A DNA stretch of 64,000 bases, taken from assembly GCF_914767665.1 (NCBI RefSeq), contig NC_059507.1, positions 372,001 to 436,000 of the forward strand, in the 5' to 3' direction. Below are positions 1 to 10,380 of the stretch, piece after piece (positions within the stretch are counted from its first letter, which is position 1; each line of letters opens with the position of its first letter). Source of the DNA: Harmonia axyridis. Taxonomy: Eukaryota; Arthropoda; Insecta; Coleoptera; Coccinellidae. Under the pieces are notes generated by a model that worked only from the letters and a program-made list of their open reading frames with translations, was not told the origin of the DNA and did not search any database. The translations under genes were made by a program, and so were the position numbers.

Positions 1-250
1 CATACCAATTTGTTTAATAAATATTGATATCTGATCCACTGTCTAGCTTGAATGTTACGTCGTAACCTTCTACTGATATTGTCTTGACCCAGGTTCTGTT
101 GTTTTCCAAACTATTGACTTTTTAGATCATGTCTACATATAAGATGAATCCGAAGAATACGTACCAGATCCTAATTCCTTTCCTTCTTCATAACCAGTGT
201 TATTCAATTGACGTACTACTTGAGCCTTCTTGCTATGTAAAAACATATAT
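1..250 (-). pseudogene. Gypsy-type retroelement relic, gag end to protease start
   Basis: Reading the minus strand, positions about 250-130 give a charged, serine-rich tail that ends in SSDSSYM and a stop. After a frame change, positions about 120-10 give NNRTWVKTISVEGYDVTFKL followed by DSGSDINI. The D-S-G plus hydrophobic context is the active-site loop of a retropepsin, and in Ty3/gypsy polyproteins it follows a gag zinc-knuckle tail like this one. Frame breaks and a stop straight after the motif show it is dead. The upstream part is interrupted by the DD41D element at 251. Family assignment is by motif only; Bel/Pao is possible. Confidence 0.5.
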
Positions 251-1188
251 AGGGTGTTTTTTTTCGAGGTATATAACTTTAAGGTGGCATTACTGTTCAA
301 GACGGCGACCGATTTAACAGCTGTCAAGTGATTTATTCTCAGTTTGGTTTGGCAAATCATCATGAATAGACTCACGCCTGAACAAAGCTTGCAAATAGTG
401 CAGTTTTATTTCGAAAATAATAGTTCTGTGCGAAATACGTATCGCGCACTACGTCCATTTTATTTTGTTTAGCGATGAAGCGCACTTCTGGTTGAATGGC
501 TACGTCAACAAACAAAACTGCCGCATTTGGAGTGAAGCTAATCCTCAAGTGATTGTCGAAACACCGTTACATCCAGAAAAACTGACTGTTTGGTGCGCTT
601 TATGGGCTGGTGGAATCATTGGTCCGTACTTCTTCAAAAACAATGATGGCCAGAACTTTACAGTCAATGGTGATCGGTATAGAGCCATGATTACTAACTT
701 TTTCATCACTGAATTGAACAACCATGATGTCCGGGAGCTGTGGTTCCAACAAGACGGCGCAACATGTCACACAGCTCGTGCCACAATCGATTTATTGAAA
801 GACACGTTTGGAGACCGCCTAATTTCACGTTTTGGACCTGTGAATTGGCATCCAAGACCTTGTGATTTAACACCGCTAGACTACTTTCTGTGGGGCTATG
901 TAAAGTCATTGGTCTATGCGGATAAGCCACAAACCCTTGACCATTTGGAAGACAACTTCGCCGTGTTATTGCCGATATACGGCCACAAATGTTGGAAAAA
1001 GTGATCGAAAATTGGACGTCCAGATTGGACTACATCCGAGCCAGCCGTGGCGGTCATATGCCAGAAATCATATTTAAAATGTAATGCCACAAGATTATCT
1101 TGCGGATAAATAAAATTCATGTCAATCGAATAATCCATCGTTGTTTTATTGCAATTTAAAGTTCTATAGCTCTAAAAAAAACACCCTA
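251..1188 (+). mobile_element. DD41D mariner-like element, copy 1
   Basis: The left end AGGGTGTTTTTTTTCGAGG and the right end (ending ACACCCT) are imperfect inverted termini of about 35 bp flanked by TA. An N-terminal transposase start (MNRLTPEQ) begins near 363. The sequence then jumps from the RALRPF coding region (about 455) straight to LFSDEAHFW (about 462-490), so the middle of the gene is deleted. The catalytic frame is open from 465 to about 955, where one missing base in GACAAC(A)TTCG shifts it. The ATG that opens the catalytic frame in sister copies is ATA here. It is inserted in a gypsy relic. Confidence 0.9.
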
Positions 1189-1353
1189 TATATATGTCAG
1201 ACAATTGTCAATATAGAATTCAATAAAAAGTTAATCATATAAGACTGATAGATTGCTCTCAAACATGAGAATGTTTAATAATGTTAATATCAGAGAATTC
1301 TCGATGACTTTATAATATCGCACAAATTCAATTTCAATTGGTTTCCTTTTCAG

Positions 1354-4320
1354 GCACTGTCAGAGATTTTGGGGAGCTTCTGGAGACTTCTGGCAAGCAC
1401 AGTGGGATAAATTCTTAGACAGTGTGGGCGAAGATCCGTTCACCTTATGGGTCTATGGCACGGCAATCTTATCTACCAGCGTGTACTGGATATTTGGCGG
1501 TATTTATACTATATTGGACGTTACTAATAAACCGGCTGCCTTAAGACGTTACAAGATCCAACCGGGTACGAATGAACCTGTAGATCGCAAGAAGTTACTC
1601 AGGGTAAACTGAATCACAACATATAAATTGGAAAAAAAAATTTAAAAACATTTTGCTTTGATATTACAGGTTATTTGGTGCGTACTTCTCAATCAGTTTG
1701 CCGTTGGACTGCCATGTTCGTTTTTCTTTTACTACATGATGTGGATGAGAGGCCTAGAGCCCGTCAGAGAGCTGCCAACTTTCCATTGGGTGCTTTATGA
1801 ATTAGCTATACACATTCTCGTGGAAGAAGCTAGTTTCTACTATTCCCACCGGTAAGATATAAAAAAATACAAAATGCATGCAAATCTGTGAACGAAACGA
1901 ATAAAAACAAAATTAATGAAAGAACTAGAGGTGTCTTTCCAGCTATAATCATTGTCTGGTATTTTGTACTTTTATTTTCAAGTTAAATCAAGAGATTTGT
2001 CTGTATCCCTTTAACAACACTAGTAGTGAAACTGGTGGAAAATTTGAGCCGTTGGGACAAATTAGAGTTGTGAAAACTCAAAACTGTTTGCGACGTTCAA
2101 GAACCACTGAGAATTATTGACGATAATAATAATATATACACTGCGCAAAAAAATTAACGCACATTATGGAAATCTCAAATTACTTCTACAACTGAAGGTG
2201 TTCTCAATGATAATTATTTTTATCAGAATTATGCATGCATATGTTATCCACTTTCAACTTTTTTCTTCAATACAGATGTTTTTTCCCAGCAGGAATAAAA
2301 AAAGATGAGATTATCAGATTTTAAATGTATTGGCTCCATTCTGAAATCAGTTGTTCTCGATTAATCTAGTGATCAATAGTTTCTCTTTCGTTTGATTTTC
2401 TACACTCGATCGCTATGCAACGCGAAACACGCAATTTGACCCAAGAGGAATGTGCCCAAGCGGTAGTTTTGCGAGAAGAAGGGTGGGCATACACAAGAAT
2501 TGCAGAAAGGTTTGGAGTTTCCCATACAAGTGTGTCCAGAAGGTTGCAGCGATTCAGGGAGACAGGTATGAATGTCCGAAGACCAGGACAGGGTAGACCA
2601 CGGGTAACAACTGCCATTCAAGAACGTTACTTGAGAGTTTCTTCGTTGAGACAACGGCTTGCAACCGCTCACCTCCTTCAAAATCAGCTTGAGCAAACTC
2701 ATGGAGTTTTCTGAATACTACTGGTTTCGGGGGAGGATCGATTATGGTATGGGGTGGAATATCTTTGACTGCTAGCACAGACCTAGTGGTCGTTGATAAT
2801 GGAGCTATGAATGCTGATAGGTATATAAGGAACATTCTTGAAGAGCATGTAGTGCCATTTGCCCCATACATTGGTGAAAATTTCATTTTTATGGACGATA
2901 ATGCCAGACCCCATCATGCGCGCATCGTTCAGGAGTACCTTGAAGAGGTTGAAGTATCTCGAATGGAATGGCCAGTAAGAAGTCCAGATCTCAATCCGAT
3001 TGAGCAGGTTTGGGACAACCTCAATAGAAGGCTGAGAAGTTCAGAAAATCATCCAGCTACTCTTAATGACTTATGAATCCAACTCAGAGAAATCTGGGAA
3101 GGATTAGATTAGAACATTTCAAGATCACTCATTTTGAGTATGAACCGTCGTTGCCGAGCTGTAATTAACGCAAGGGGTGGAAACACCAAGTATTAAATCA
3201 CTTATCAGCATTCCAGTATTTTGAAAATTGTTTATTTCTTTTCTTTCACATAAGATTCGGTGAAATCCTGAATTTTTCTTCCATTTAATGTGTCTTGTTT
3301 CGTTCAAAACCTTCCCGAGAGAACATGAAAAATAAGTTATAAAGTCAATGTAAAGTTAACTTTCATTAAAATTGAGATTTTCAGAATGTGCGTTAATTTT
3401 TTTGCGCAGTGTACATTTCAAAGCTAGAAAACACATCACAAACAGAGTTCAATCTTACAGAGTCTCTATTTATTTTGCAGTTTCCTCCACTCGCGCTACC
3501 TCTACAAGACCATCCACAAACAGCACCACGAATGGACCGCCCCTATAGCCGTAACAGCCATCTATTGTCACCCTATCGAGCATATTTTCTCCAATCTACT
3601 GCCTCCTTTTCTGGGCGTGGTCATCATGGGATCTCACGTGGCCACTGCCTGGCTGTGGTTCACACTAGCACTTCTATCGACACTTAACGCACATTCTGGA
3701 TACCATTTACCTTTTTTCCCGTCCCCAGAAGCTCACGATTTTCACCACTTAAAGTAAGTATAGTTGAAAAATTTATTAGAAGAGTTTCGGTTGAGAATTT
3801 GTAAGCGTTGGTTTATTCAGATACTGACCTTACCGATCGCTGGCTCGAAAAATTGGGTATATGATATGTTGAGATTCTCAAAATATACAAGGTGTTCTAA
3901 AATGGGAGATACAAAAGGAAAATGGGAGATTTCTTGGATGATTTTGGAAAAATGTGAAAATGGCCTCAATTGGCCACCGAAATTTTGTGATTTAACACCT
4001 TTAGACTTTTTTCTTTGGGGACTAAGTTAAAGGTCTAAAACATCGAAAATTTTAGGGAACGTTTAAAAAATGTTTTGCCCAAATGAAAAATAATTGAAAA
4101 TGATGTGTTACTGGTGTGAGTCACTTTTCAATATTATTATTTCAGATTCAATAATTGCTTCGGAGTTCTAGGGGTATTAGACCGTCTTCACGGAACCGAT
4201 AGCAGTTTTCGCTCGACCAGGGCCTACCAGAGACACATAATGATGTTGAGTTTCGTGCCTCCGAGAGAGGCCTATCCGGAGCCTGATACATGTAGTAAAC
4301 ACAAGTTGTGGAAGCAATAA
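1354..4320 (+). CDS. Fatty acid hydroxylase domain protein, FAXDC2-like (3' part)
   Basis: Four exons are assembled: 1354-1603, 1670-1851, 3481-3753 and 4146-4320, with GT-AG borders and continuous phase (292 residues to the stop). The upstream exons lie outside the window; vertebrate FAXDC2 is about 330 residues, so roughly the first 40 are missing. The protein has three hydrophobic segments and the di-iron histidine clusters of the membrane hydroxylase/C4-sterol oxidase superfamily: HRFLH, HKQHH, HSGYH and HDFHH. Members are ER membrane oxidases acting on lipid or sterol substrates; the substrate here is unknown. Intron 2 carries a mariner relic and a Tc1 element, so a 1.6-kb intron replaces what is probably a short one. 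An AATAAA lies 25 bases after the stop, at 4345. Family call is firm, orthologue less so. Confidence 0.88.
2029..2113 (+). pseudogene. Relic of 'MERYTLQQ'-type mariner transposase
   Basis: This short stretch encodes decayed pieces of a helix-turn-helix transposase (VEKFE-like, then CLRRSRTTENI-like) with several frame breaks. The same words recur at 40880-40960, 47440-47545 and 48345-48385. Tc1 copy 1 is inserted just downstream. Confidence 0.5.
2139..3411 (+). mobile_element. Tc1-type (DD34E) element, copy 1, internally deleted
   Basis: The termini CACTGCGCAAAAAAATTAAC and its complement are inverted and flanked by TA (2137-2138 and 3412-3413). The transposase N-terminus begins at 2415 (MQRETRNL), with two helix-turn-helix blocks and a GRPR hook-like motif (RPGQGRPR). 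After residue ~98 the frame jumps to the GGSIMVWGG region, so the segment with the first catalytic Asp is missing. The C-terminal half keeps MDDNARPHHA and SPDLNPIE, with 34 residues between the Asp and the Glu. A stop at 3074-3076 truncates the C-terminus. It cannot encode an active enzyme. It sits in sense orientation in intron 2 of the hydroxylase gene. Confidence 0.93.
3888..3956 (+). repeat. Fragment of the GGTGTTCCTAAATTGG MITE family
   Basis: One diverged terminus of the family seen intact at 9566, 18583, 26186, 30849 and 40084: a GGTGTTCTAAAATGG-like start, then GGAAAATGGGAGATTTCTTGG and GATGATTTT. It lies in intron 3 of the hydroxylase gene and abuts the mariner relic at 3957. Confidence 0.6.
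3957..4030 (+). pseudogene. Mariner transposase relic (DLTPLDFFLWG block)
   Basis: Encodes NWPP then KFCDLTPLDFFLWG, the block around the third catalytic Asp of the second mariner family in this window. It is a fragment with no termini. The same block occurs at 25310-25370 and, on the minus strand, near 46640-46700. Confidence 0.65.
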
Positions 4321-4344
4321 TATATAAAAATATCATGCGGGGTG

Positions 4345-4350
4345 AATAAA
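4345..4350 (+). terminator. Poly(A) signal of the hydroxylase gene
   Basis: AATAAA lies 25 bases downstream of the stop codon at 4318-4320. It is the first canonical signal after the gene. Confidence 0.5.
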
Positions 4351-5821
4351 AACTGAACGGCATCAAGGAAGCTAAGAAATGAACTGAACTCATGTTACGA
4401 ATATTTTCCTTATAAATAAGAAACTATTAGGCGGAGGGCGGTCAACAATTCGGCATTTTCATTATAAATTAGCTTTGTAGCGATGACTTGAAAGATTGAA
4501 TTCAAAAACTAAAGCGATACAGTAGAAATCTCATAATCGAAATAATGAAAAATTCCTCGTTTCAAAAAAGGATTGCAGACTTTGTTGAATTGTCCCTTCA
4601 ATTGCATAATTCGATGGAACACAAAATATGGGAAAATTGCAGGAATACCAATGGAAATAAATCAATTTGAACAGGGTGTTCCTAAACAAAAAAAGTTAAG
4701 ATTATGAGAGAGAGAAAAATTATATCTCAACAACGTTGAAAATTATAAGAAAATATTTCAATAAAAATAAATACCTATTCTATTGAAATATTCATTTCCA
4801 CGAATTTCATTATCCATTTTGAAATATTTCGAATAACCAATTTCTGGATATCTATTGAATGAATGGAGGAAGAGTGATGTGAAAAAATCACTAGGAATTG
4901 ACAAAAGTGATTCTATATTTTTAATGAACGAAATTATTGTCTTAAAATTCAACACGAACGGTATGATAAAGATGGAAGTAATTTGGCTTTTGTCTACCTA
5001 ATATTACTCAAATTTACCAACTGATGAATTCATATTTTATAGAAAATATTATATTTTAATGTCTATAATCGATACAATAAGAGAAACTTTTCAATTGGTG
5101 GGGTAATTACTTTTGTTCGATTGAAAGTTCCTCTTGCTACGATTATAATACAATCCTATTGTTTAAACTTGTTTCTATTTATTAATCTGGATAGTTTGCA
5201 AACTATTTTTTTGGTATAAGTAGTTGTATGCTATATTATCGTAATTCAATGATAAGATTAAATGTTTAATATATAATTCATTGTTTTTTTTTTCTATACC
5301 CTTCGTAGCTTCCCTCTTGTACATATTTTAATATTTAGAATTTCACAGCATATCTGATAAAACAGAATAAAAAGACAACAAAATACTCTTTACGTAATTC
5401 ATTCTTCACTAAATATTTAGATTGGAATAAAAGAGCAAAAAAGTATTTAATAACTATGAATGATTATTTTTATTAATGATCTAATAAAATAAAATGGTAA
5501 ATCATTTAGTTTTTCAATTAAAGATATAAAATGCAGTCTTTCACCTCAACAAGTTGATTTTATACTGATATGAATGAAAATCTTGACTGAAACATGTTGA
5601 TCAATTACTTCAAGATGAAAATCCAGTCAAATAATTTTTATCATACATTGTTGTGAAGTGAAATATTATTTGACGCCTCTTCCTTATTCAATTTTGACTT
5701 TTTTGTACAATCCATAAATATTTAGCAGAATTTTTTCCCATACCAAAATAAATCGACATGTTTCAAGAAAGTTCACCAATCCTCATAGGATGAGAAATAT
5801 CTACAAACATGTGAGAGAATT
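4351..5821. other. Intergenic, no gene seen
   Basis: AT-rich sequence between the convergent hydroxylase and APC10 genes. No open frame shows family resemblance. A lone GGGTGTTCCTAAA at about 4675 resembles a MITE terminus, with no partner found. Confidence 0.6.
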
Positions 5822-6495
5822 TCATCTCACAGTGCCAAATTTCTGAAATTGGACTGATGAAAATTTTGTGAAATTATCGAGGACTCTTTGACTTTCTAAT
5901 GGACTATGTACTTTAACCTGTCTCATGTGAGTGTCTCTCCCATTTTGATGATTATTTATTATAGCTATTTGAATCATGAACAACCTTATAGGTTTTCCTC
6001 TAATATCCTTGATGGGAATTCGTGTCCAACCTAAAAAAACATCACAAATGAAGAGATATGATAAATGCATCAGATCAAATCCAACCTATAGGTTCAGAAA
6101 GAACAATCACTTCAATTTCTTGTAAATCATTGAAATGTGTTCCGACTCTTATTGATATCCTACTGGGAGTGTAACTCTCATCTAATCTAGCATCGGTATA
6201 AATGTAAATGTCACTTATAGTTGTTTTTCTCTGAAACTGGATGTTTATTAGATGTGGTAGTTGTCCATCAGACTGCCAGTAAGTATCTTCTCTGTCATCC
6301 CTAAGTTGATGAACTCCAAACCCTGTAAAAACAACATTTTTTTTTTTGTCTAAGTAAGTAAACTTGAAACAAACCTGGTTTGCAAGAAGAAAGACTCCAA
6401 ATAGCTTGAGAGCCAACTTCTCTAACAGTACCAGTTCTTTCGACTTTAATAGGGCTCACATCTTCATCATTAGGCTTAGGACTTTTCTGAGACAT
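5822..6495 (-). CDS. APC10: Anaphase-promoting complex subunit 10 (DOC domain)
   Basis: Three exons on the minus strand, 6495-6375, 6322-6086 and 6030-5822, give 188 residues in continuous phase; animal APC10 is about 185. The start is MSQKSP; an in-frame ATG five codons upstream is possible. The sequence carries the DOC/galactose-binding-like fold signature: QLRDDREDTYWQSDG, then PHLINIQF, DESYTPSRISIRVG and NHQNGRDTHMRQ. APC10 binds D-box substrates together with the coactivator in the APC/C ubiquitin ligase. The introns are about 52-55 bp. It is divergent from RpL39 across 1.1 kb of repeat-bearing sequence. Confidence 0.95.
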
Positions 6496-6529
6496 GACGT
6501 TACTATTCAAATATATTTGTATTCTGTCC

Positions 6530-7020
6530 TGCGGTTCTGTCTACAGTTGTCACTTGTCAGGGAACTGAAATTGTTACGAAAAGAACCGAACAGGTTCTTC
6601 GGAAGAGATTAGCATAATCTGTTCTTTTTAAAAAACCGAACCTGTTCATTTCCTTGAATGAATGATACACGGATTCAGTGATTCTGAGCAATGATCCATT
6701 GAATATAGATCTCGGAAATCAGAGCTGCAACCGTTCCTCAAAACATCAGGTTCTTGGCTGTTCTGTAAAGAGCTGAGCTGTTTCCGTTCTTTGAAAGAAC
6801 TGGTTCTCGGCTGTTCTGAAAAGAGCAGTTACTAAACAAAATATGCTGACTGAAAAGTATATGAGTAATATGAAACTATTTCATCAAATCCATGACCTCG
6901 GCGGGGTTTGAACCCGCTACTTTCGGTAATCTGGTTGCCTTTCATAAAAGAACAGGTTACCAAAAGAACAGGTTCTTGCAAAAGACAGAACAGTTAAAAG
7001 AAGAAGAAACTGTTCTCTCA
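6530..7020. repeat. Scattered GAACAG/CTGTTC motifs between APC10 and RpL39
   Basis: Many copies of GAACAG, GAACCG, GTTCTT and their complements occur at irregular spacing, for example GAACAGGTTCTT at 6590 and 6970 and AACTGGTTCTCGGCTGTTCT near 6800. This is the word that builds the dense arrays at 21384-22985 and 38815-39260. Here it lies in the presumed shared upstream region of two divergent genes. Confidence 0.6.
6890..6945 (-). repeat. tRNA-derived SINE fragment (B-box hairpin)
   Basis: On the minus strand, GCGGGTTCAAACCCCGC forms a perfect five-base T-arm stem with a seven-base loop and an internal-promoter B box, followed by CGAGGTC. No complete cloverleaf can be folded around it. The apparent plus-strand frame starting MTSAGFEPA is a by-product of this sequence, commonly seen over tRNA-like elements. 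Confidence 0.5.
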
Positions 7021-7638
7021 TTCAACCTGTCAACATTTCATAGGTCGATTTTTTTGGAGAAACCTAGACAATTTTCGATAGAGAAATATCTTCCGTTGAA
7101 GAAAGAGTCTTTACAAATCAACCAGATTGATAAAATTAATAAAAAAGGATTAATTTTTTCATCTTCCAGATTTTACAATGAATTTTTGCGTTCTACAAAG
7201 TTGATTTCTGTAAGGGCGGCAGTTTAGCTACCGCTCTGATGAATACACTCACACATAGAGAAATTTATTTGTTTATGCACTCACATTTGAAGTAATCTGA
7301 ACTCCTGATTTTACATGTTTATATTTACATGAAGATCAACTGGTTTTACCCATTTAGAGTGGTTGGACTCAGGTGTCACCTCTAGCTTTGAATCGAAAAA
7401 AAAAGAAACTTTGTGATTTCAAAATTAAATTAATTATCGAAAAAAGATAGATATGTTTACGAAGTAATTTAGATATGAGTATTTTTATACAATAATTTAT
7501 AAGAAAACACGGTACAATTTTTCTTCTCTATGGCGAATGGCTGTTATCTGTGAATTTTTATTTCGTTCACTCAACGTCAAAACTTCCTTAACCTCTTCTC
7601 GAGACTACATTAATTGTGAGTTCTCGCAAGTCGTCAAA

Positions 7639-8305
7639 ATGGTGAGTTTCAAATCATTAATTATTTCAGTCATCAATTTCTATAATGCAATTTGTTAAAT
7701 TGAATTTATATTTTCATGTTATGTATCTTCATCTAATTATATTATGTTTTTTGTAGTCGGCTCACAAGACATTTATAATCAAGAGAAAATTGGCCAAAAA
7801 GCTAAAGCAAAATAGGCCTATTCCACAATGGGTTCGCATGAGGACAGGAAATACCATTAGGTAAATATTTTTGAATCTAAAGCAATTTGATATGTGGTGT
7901 GACAAACGCGAAAATCTCGTTTTTCTTCATTTTTCTAGTTCGAAATAGTGTTACTAGTTCTTGTACTTTTCGATACAAAGTCAATCTTATTATCTTGAGC
8001 TAGTTTCTCAGCTGCCGTCGAGACAACTTTTCAAAATATTGTTTTTCAACTTTTGGTGTTTGAATATTTCCAACAATAGATTTACTCATCCTGAAGTTTT
8101 CATATTTCACCTTGTATATGTATGATTACACTTGCTAACCAAAACTCTTATTTTCGTTATGTTTAATGGAAAAATATTTATATATAATATGGTGAATTAT
8201 TGTAAAGCCTTACAAATTTTTAATTATTACAACTCTAATATAATATTTTGTTTCAGGTACAACGCTAAGAGGCGTCACTGGCGTAGAACTAAGCTCAAGT
8301 TGTAA
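7639..8305 (+). CDS. RpL39: 60S ribosomal protein L39
   Basis: Exon 1 codes only for the ATG (7639-7641). Exon 2 is 7757-7860 and exon 3 is 8257-8305. The product is 51 residues, the exact usual eL39 length: MSAHKTFIIKRKLAKKLKQN, then RPIPQWVRMRTGNTIRYNAK and RRHWRRTKLKL. It is a basic protein of the large subunit near the peptide exit tunnel. Splitting right after the ATG is common in ribosomal protein genes. The pyrimidine-rich run near 7588-7600 (CCTCTTCTC) could be a TOP-type start, which is inferred. ATTAAA at 8331-8336 is a likely poly(A) signal. Confidence 0.98.
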
Positions 8306-8336
8306 TCTGTTACATATGTAATTTTATTACATTAAA

Positions 8337-9565
8337 AGTTTGCTTGTAATCATTGGATCTTTTAATTATCTATCATGTTTATCCTTGGTCCCAAACATAT
8401 TAAAACCAAATATTCCGGTAGTGAGGTGGGCAAATCTGATGTTAGTTAAGGTAAACTAATTACTAAAAGATTTAGAATTTGACCAACTAGGATATTTATT
8501 TATGAAAATAATTATGCAAGGGATTTTTTTTGAGGCCATTTAATTTGCAAGACGTGAAAATAACTAGATTTCCAAAAAAGTGCTGTAATTGCTTTTGCCT
8601 ATTTCAAAAAGGATCTAAAGCTTTTTCTTTTGTAACTTAGCAACATTTATAGAAAATGCATAATTTTAGTCAATTGTCCTTCACCTCATTTACATCTGTG
8701 AAAATACTTGAGAGTTTACTAAAAAAAGTCGAACAAAGCAATGACTGAATCGGCAGCTCTTGAATGCTATTTTGGATAATAGGAATCTGGTTTGAATATA
8801 TTTGCAAGTCAGACTCACCCTGTATATAAAGGGTGATGCATTTTAAGAGACTTCCCCGAGTAACTGTTAGGGAAGAGCAAAAAATGTTTTGGACGAGTCC
8901 TTAGGTGACATCGAATGCAATCAATGGAACAATTATAGTTCGATTTCAAGGCCTAGTAAATTTTTATAGAGAATATAAAATTTTCATTGCCGAATATTCT
9001 CTCTTGTTTTTTCCATAAATCGAATTTCTCTGGAGATATGAAGTGACAAGTAAAGATAGTGTTTTTTATTCTGTATGAACATATTCGAAAATGAAAACTT
9101 GTTTTTCTGATTTTTTTTTCAAATCGCACACGTGTTGATATCTTTGACGAATTTTGAAATAGTTATCACTGCAAACATATGTACTACATAATTGAGATTT
9201 TAGATTGTTGGCAATTTCAATTTTTTTTTGTATTATATCTTCTTATTTTTTCTTGATGACTTTATCAACCTTTTGAAGCTTTGAACAGATGATAGAAATG
9301 TGCATTGCTAAAACTTGAATATTTAATTAGTTGAAATCTGTTATTAATATAATTTTCGTTTGAATGTTTTGCTTAAAAATTTAATTTTTGATTTATTTCA
9401 CTTTTTATGAGTACTTCTTCAAATATGCTAAGTAGTTTATGTGTGTAGGTTTTCATCATAATTTTTTTAAGTATAAAACACTTCATATCTCCACAAAGAT
9501 TTATTTTCTACACAAAATTGGGAAATTAGTAGCTTTTTCTTGATGACAATGAAAATAAGTATATA
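8337..9565. other. Intergenic, no gene seen
   Basis: AT-rich sequence between RpL39 and the MITE at 9566. The palindromic CACCCTGTATATAAAGGGTG at 8817 looks like two abutting transposon ends. Nothing else was recognised. Confidence 0.55.
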
Positions 9566-9933
9566 TACAGGCGGTACCTAAATTGGAGGTACAAAGGAAA
9601 ATGGGAGATTCCTTGGATAATTTTAAGAAAAAAATTCCTTTAAACATAGTCCTCCACCAAAAAAACATTCTAGATGAAAAGAGAGGGCACCGTTTCAGAA
9701 AAAATATCACCCTGTAGATTTGCATTCAAAATTAGCATATCACATAATGGAAACTTCAAATTAAGATATCTATGGTGAATTTAAGGTTGATGTTTTGTGA
9801 AGGGAAATAAATTTAACACCCTATACATATCAAAAACAAACGTTTTGGGTGATCATATCATTAGGACTTTTTTCTTCTTGAAATGATCCGAGGAATCTTC
9901 TATTTTCGTTTGCACCTCCAATTTTTGAACACT
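9566..9933. mobile_element. MITE with ~60-bp inverted termini
   Basis: The left arm (TACCTAAATTGGAGGTACAA, then GGAAAATGGGAGATTCCTTG) is matched by the complement of the right arm at about 9870-9933 (TTGGAGGTGCAAACGAAAAT, then GATTCCTCGGATCATTTC). The core is about 240 bp and has no coding frame. It belongs to the same family as 18583, 26186, 30849 and 40084. Confidence 0.75.
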
Positions 9934-10075
9934 ATATGTAAAAACCTAAAGAGGAAAATGAAAGAACACTTAAAAATCGAAGAGCATCACAATAAATAAA
10001 TTTATATTGGAAAATCAATTATAAAAAGTATCAAATAAAATTGACTATTCTTCACGTTTATATCAATATATAATA

Positions 10076-10081
10076 TTTATT
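10076..10081 (-). terminator. Candidate poly(A) signal of the Argonaute gene
   Basis: AATAAA on the minus strand, about 300 bases beyond the stop codon. Distance makes it only a candidate. Confidence 0.35.
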
Positions 10082-10380
10082 TTTACATCATGCCTTTCAA
10101 ACATGCTCGTCTCAAATATCACAAAGTGTTTACTATGTTAATAAATTCATTATTTCGAATTCCGAAGGCAAATTTTTCAGTGTTTCACTCGAAGTATATC
10201 AATTAACTAAACAACAGTAATGAAATTAAAAAAAAAAGGAAATGGTAACTAACAAGATTTCAATATTCAATTTGTCGATTATCAAATAAAGAGTATTCTG
10301 ACATAAAAAAAATTATTTGGAAAAAACACACGATAACAAAAAAAAAAGGTGGCTCGCTTGTAACAGCAAACTGAACGAAA

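Noticed and set aside
706..930. Recurrent 74-86-codon antisense frames (MAYPHRPMTLHSPTESS and MDYSIDMNFIYPQDN types)
   Set aside because: They are exact complements of the DD41D transposase coding region, repeated in every copy, with no start context or family.
2400..2702. Minus-strand frames over the Tc1 elements (MSLLKLILKEVSG type)
   Set aside because: Complement of the Tc1 transposase, present in both copies.
6892..7227. Open frame of 111 codons starting MTSAGFEPATF
   Set aside because: It begins in a tRNA-like B-box hairpin and continues through GAACAG words; this peptide start is a known artefact of tRNA-derived repeats.
7642..8256. Box C/D snoRNA in RpL39 introns
   Set aside because: I looked for RTGATGA and CTGA boxes with terminal stems and found no convincing pair.
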